Of a stretch of DNA of 23,424 bases, positions 22,515 through 23,424 are shown piece after piece. Below the pieces are notes generated by a model. That model ran no database searches, had not been told where the DNA came from, and worked only from the letters and a program-made list of their open reading frames with translations. This DNA comes from an uncultured Candidatus Nitrosopelagicus sp. (GTDB taxonomy: Archaea > Thermoproteota > Nitrososphaeria > Nitrososphaerales > Nitrosopumilaceae): NCBI GenBank assembly GCA_937896695.1, contig CALBOT010000128.1, forward strand, positions 1 to 23,424, read 5' to 3'. Position 1 is the first letter of the stretch. Every line of letters starts with the position of its first letter. A program made the position numbers and the translations under genes.

Positions 22515-23424
22515 ATGAGAGACGATGAAAAATTTGAAATTATAAGAGCATTAGATTTGTTGCCACATATTTCAGGTGCAAGTTGGGCAATGTTATGGTT
22601 CAGAATTAATGGAATAAAAAATCCATCAAAAGACGAATTTAGAGAAAAAACTGTTGAATATTTTAGTAAGATTGTGCCACTACTAGAATCATTTAAGGAT
22701 AAAAAAGGATTTGAAGATATTAATAATTATATGAAAAATAGATTTGAAGAAGAAAAAAAACTAATCATTAGTGGAGAAAATAAAGAAACATATAAAAAAT
22801 TTAGGACAGCTTCTAAAACCAAGTATAAATTTGAATCTGTCTTGACTCGCTTTTTTAACTCTTTGTATGCCGGTGCAAAAAGTCTTTCAACAACTGCAAT
22901 ACATTCAGACAGAAGAGTATCTCCTGAGTATTTTGAAATAGTTAAAAATGCTACTGAGAAAGATTTGCAGCGCTTTTTAATCAGCCTTAAAGACAAACGT
23001 GACTTGGTCAATAACAGCGATGAGAGAGACACTAAACTAAGCAAATACAAAGAAGCACATAGGGTGCAAAGCACAAGACTTCACTTAATCACTAGTGAGT
23101 ACGGAAATCTTAGTAATGAAATGGCAAATGCAATTGACATGACTCCGTATATAAAGGCAATCGAAGAATTAGTAAATATGCCTAGTGATATAGGAAACTA
23201 TACATATGAGCAATTTAGGGACATTAATGTAACTGATGTAGACTTTGCTTTAAAGCTTCTTGAGAACCCAAAACTATCCATTGATCAGATTATTGATTCA
23301 ATTAGCGGCCCTGATTTTCCAACTGGAGGCACCATTGATGGAAAAATGGGTATCTACGAGGCATATAAAACAGGAAGAGGAATAATTTATGTCAGATCTA
23401 AATCAAAAGTAGAGGAAAGCAAAA
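22515..23424 (+). CDS. Incomplete open frame of unknown function with a GyrA-like C-terminal segment
   Basis: ATG at 22515 opens 303 codons without a stop to the window edge, so the gene is partial. Residues 1 to about 236 match nothing I recognise: they are charged and mostly helical, with no membrane segment. From about 237 the sequence reads like the middle of DNA gyrase/topoisomerase IV subunit A, with LLENPKLS, GPDFPTGG (265-272), AYKTGRG (283-289) and a following VRSK. The GyrA parts that normally precede this (winged helix, catalytic Tyr, PHG, YTEARL) are absent. Codon choice shifts after about 22800, with more CGC, CGT, AGC and CTT than in neighbouring genes. It may be a transferred or fused gene, or a chimeric assembly end. 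Confidence 0.5.
   Translation, partial: MRDDEKFEIIRALDLLPHISGASWAMLWFRINGIKNPSKDEFREKTVEYFSKIVPLLESFKDKKGFEDINNYMKNRFEEEKKLIISGENKETYKKFRTASKTKYKFESVLTRFFNSLYAGAKSLSTTAIHSDRRVSPEYFEIVKNATEKDLQRFLISLKDKRDLVNNSDERDTKLSKYKEAHRVQSTRLHLITSEYGNLSNEMANAIDMTPYIKAIEELVNMPSDIGNYTYEQFRDINVTDVDFALKLLENPKLSIDQIIDSISGPDFPTGGTIDGKMGIYEAYKTGRGIIYVRSKSKVEESK

Noticed and set aside
22727..23074. Minus-strand open frame of 115 codons opposite the right-end gene
   Set aside because: Leu/Ser-rich with no recognisable motif; it is the antisense shadow of the + strand frame that carries the gyrase-like segment.

Overview
The window looks like a compact, AT-rich chromosome segment of a marine ammonia-oxidising archaeon of the Nitrosopumilus type (Thaumarchaeota/Nitrososphaerota). 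This is inferred from the gene families, not from a search. The pointers are the archaeal two-enzyme entry to the shikimate pathway, a GHMP-type archaeal shikimate kinase, a ThiD-ThiN fusion, siroheme-dependent haem enzymes, a surface protein with the 'IP(E/D)W..NNA.WW' repeat that I associate with this lineage, and leaderless promoters with a TATA-like box about 26 bases before the start codon. The only foreign-looking sequence is at the right end.

Layout. 70-680: a small Cys-rich protein and, convergent to it, a 78-residue zinc-finger protein. 776-3327: a UbiD-family decarboxylase convergent with an MqnC-like radical SAM enzyme, together suggesting menaquinone synthesis. 3432-14255: almost the whole aromatic amino acid route in three runs on the + strand. 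These are aroA'-aroB'-aroD, then aroE-shikimate kinase-aroA, then aroC, a chorismate mutase/aminotransferase fusion and tyrA, with a NUDIX gene at the end. Two minus-strand genes interrupt the runs: a secreted repeat protein (5924-6703) and aspartate dehydrogenase (10043-10861). 14642-17300: thiamine synthesis, with thiC and thiDN diverging from a 52-bp gap. 17356-18491: a sugar-phosphate nucleotidyltransferase and a GNA1-like glucosamine-phosphate acetyltransferase. 18485-22506: tetrapyrrole synthesis, with hemA and a precorrin-2 dehydrogenase on the minus strand and a fused siroheme decarboxylase and hemB on the plus strand. 22515-end: an open, incomplete reading frame whose last part resembles a piece of DNA gyrase subunit A.

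How the genes work together. The aro genes lead from the archaeal precursor ADTH through dehydroquinate and shikimate to chorismate. The fused mutase/aminotransferase and TyrA then suggest prephenate to arogenate to tyrosine. No prephenate dehydratase is present, so the phenylalanine branch lies elsewhere. The haem genes describe glutamyl-tRNA to aminolevulinate (HemA only; hemL is not here), porphobilinogen (HemB), sirohydrochlorin and didecarboxysiroheme (AhbA-AhbB), which is the siroheme-dependent haem branch.

Genome style. All six convergent gene pairs touch or overlap at their stop codons. Most transcription units start with a TATA-like box centred 24-29 bases from the start codon, which also supports several TTG and GTG starts. 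The one large gap, 6704-7112, contains a perfect 15-bp stem-loop and possible leader elements ahead of aroE. I saw no tRNA, rRNA, CRISPR array, insertion sequence or transposase gene.
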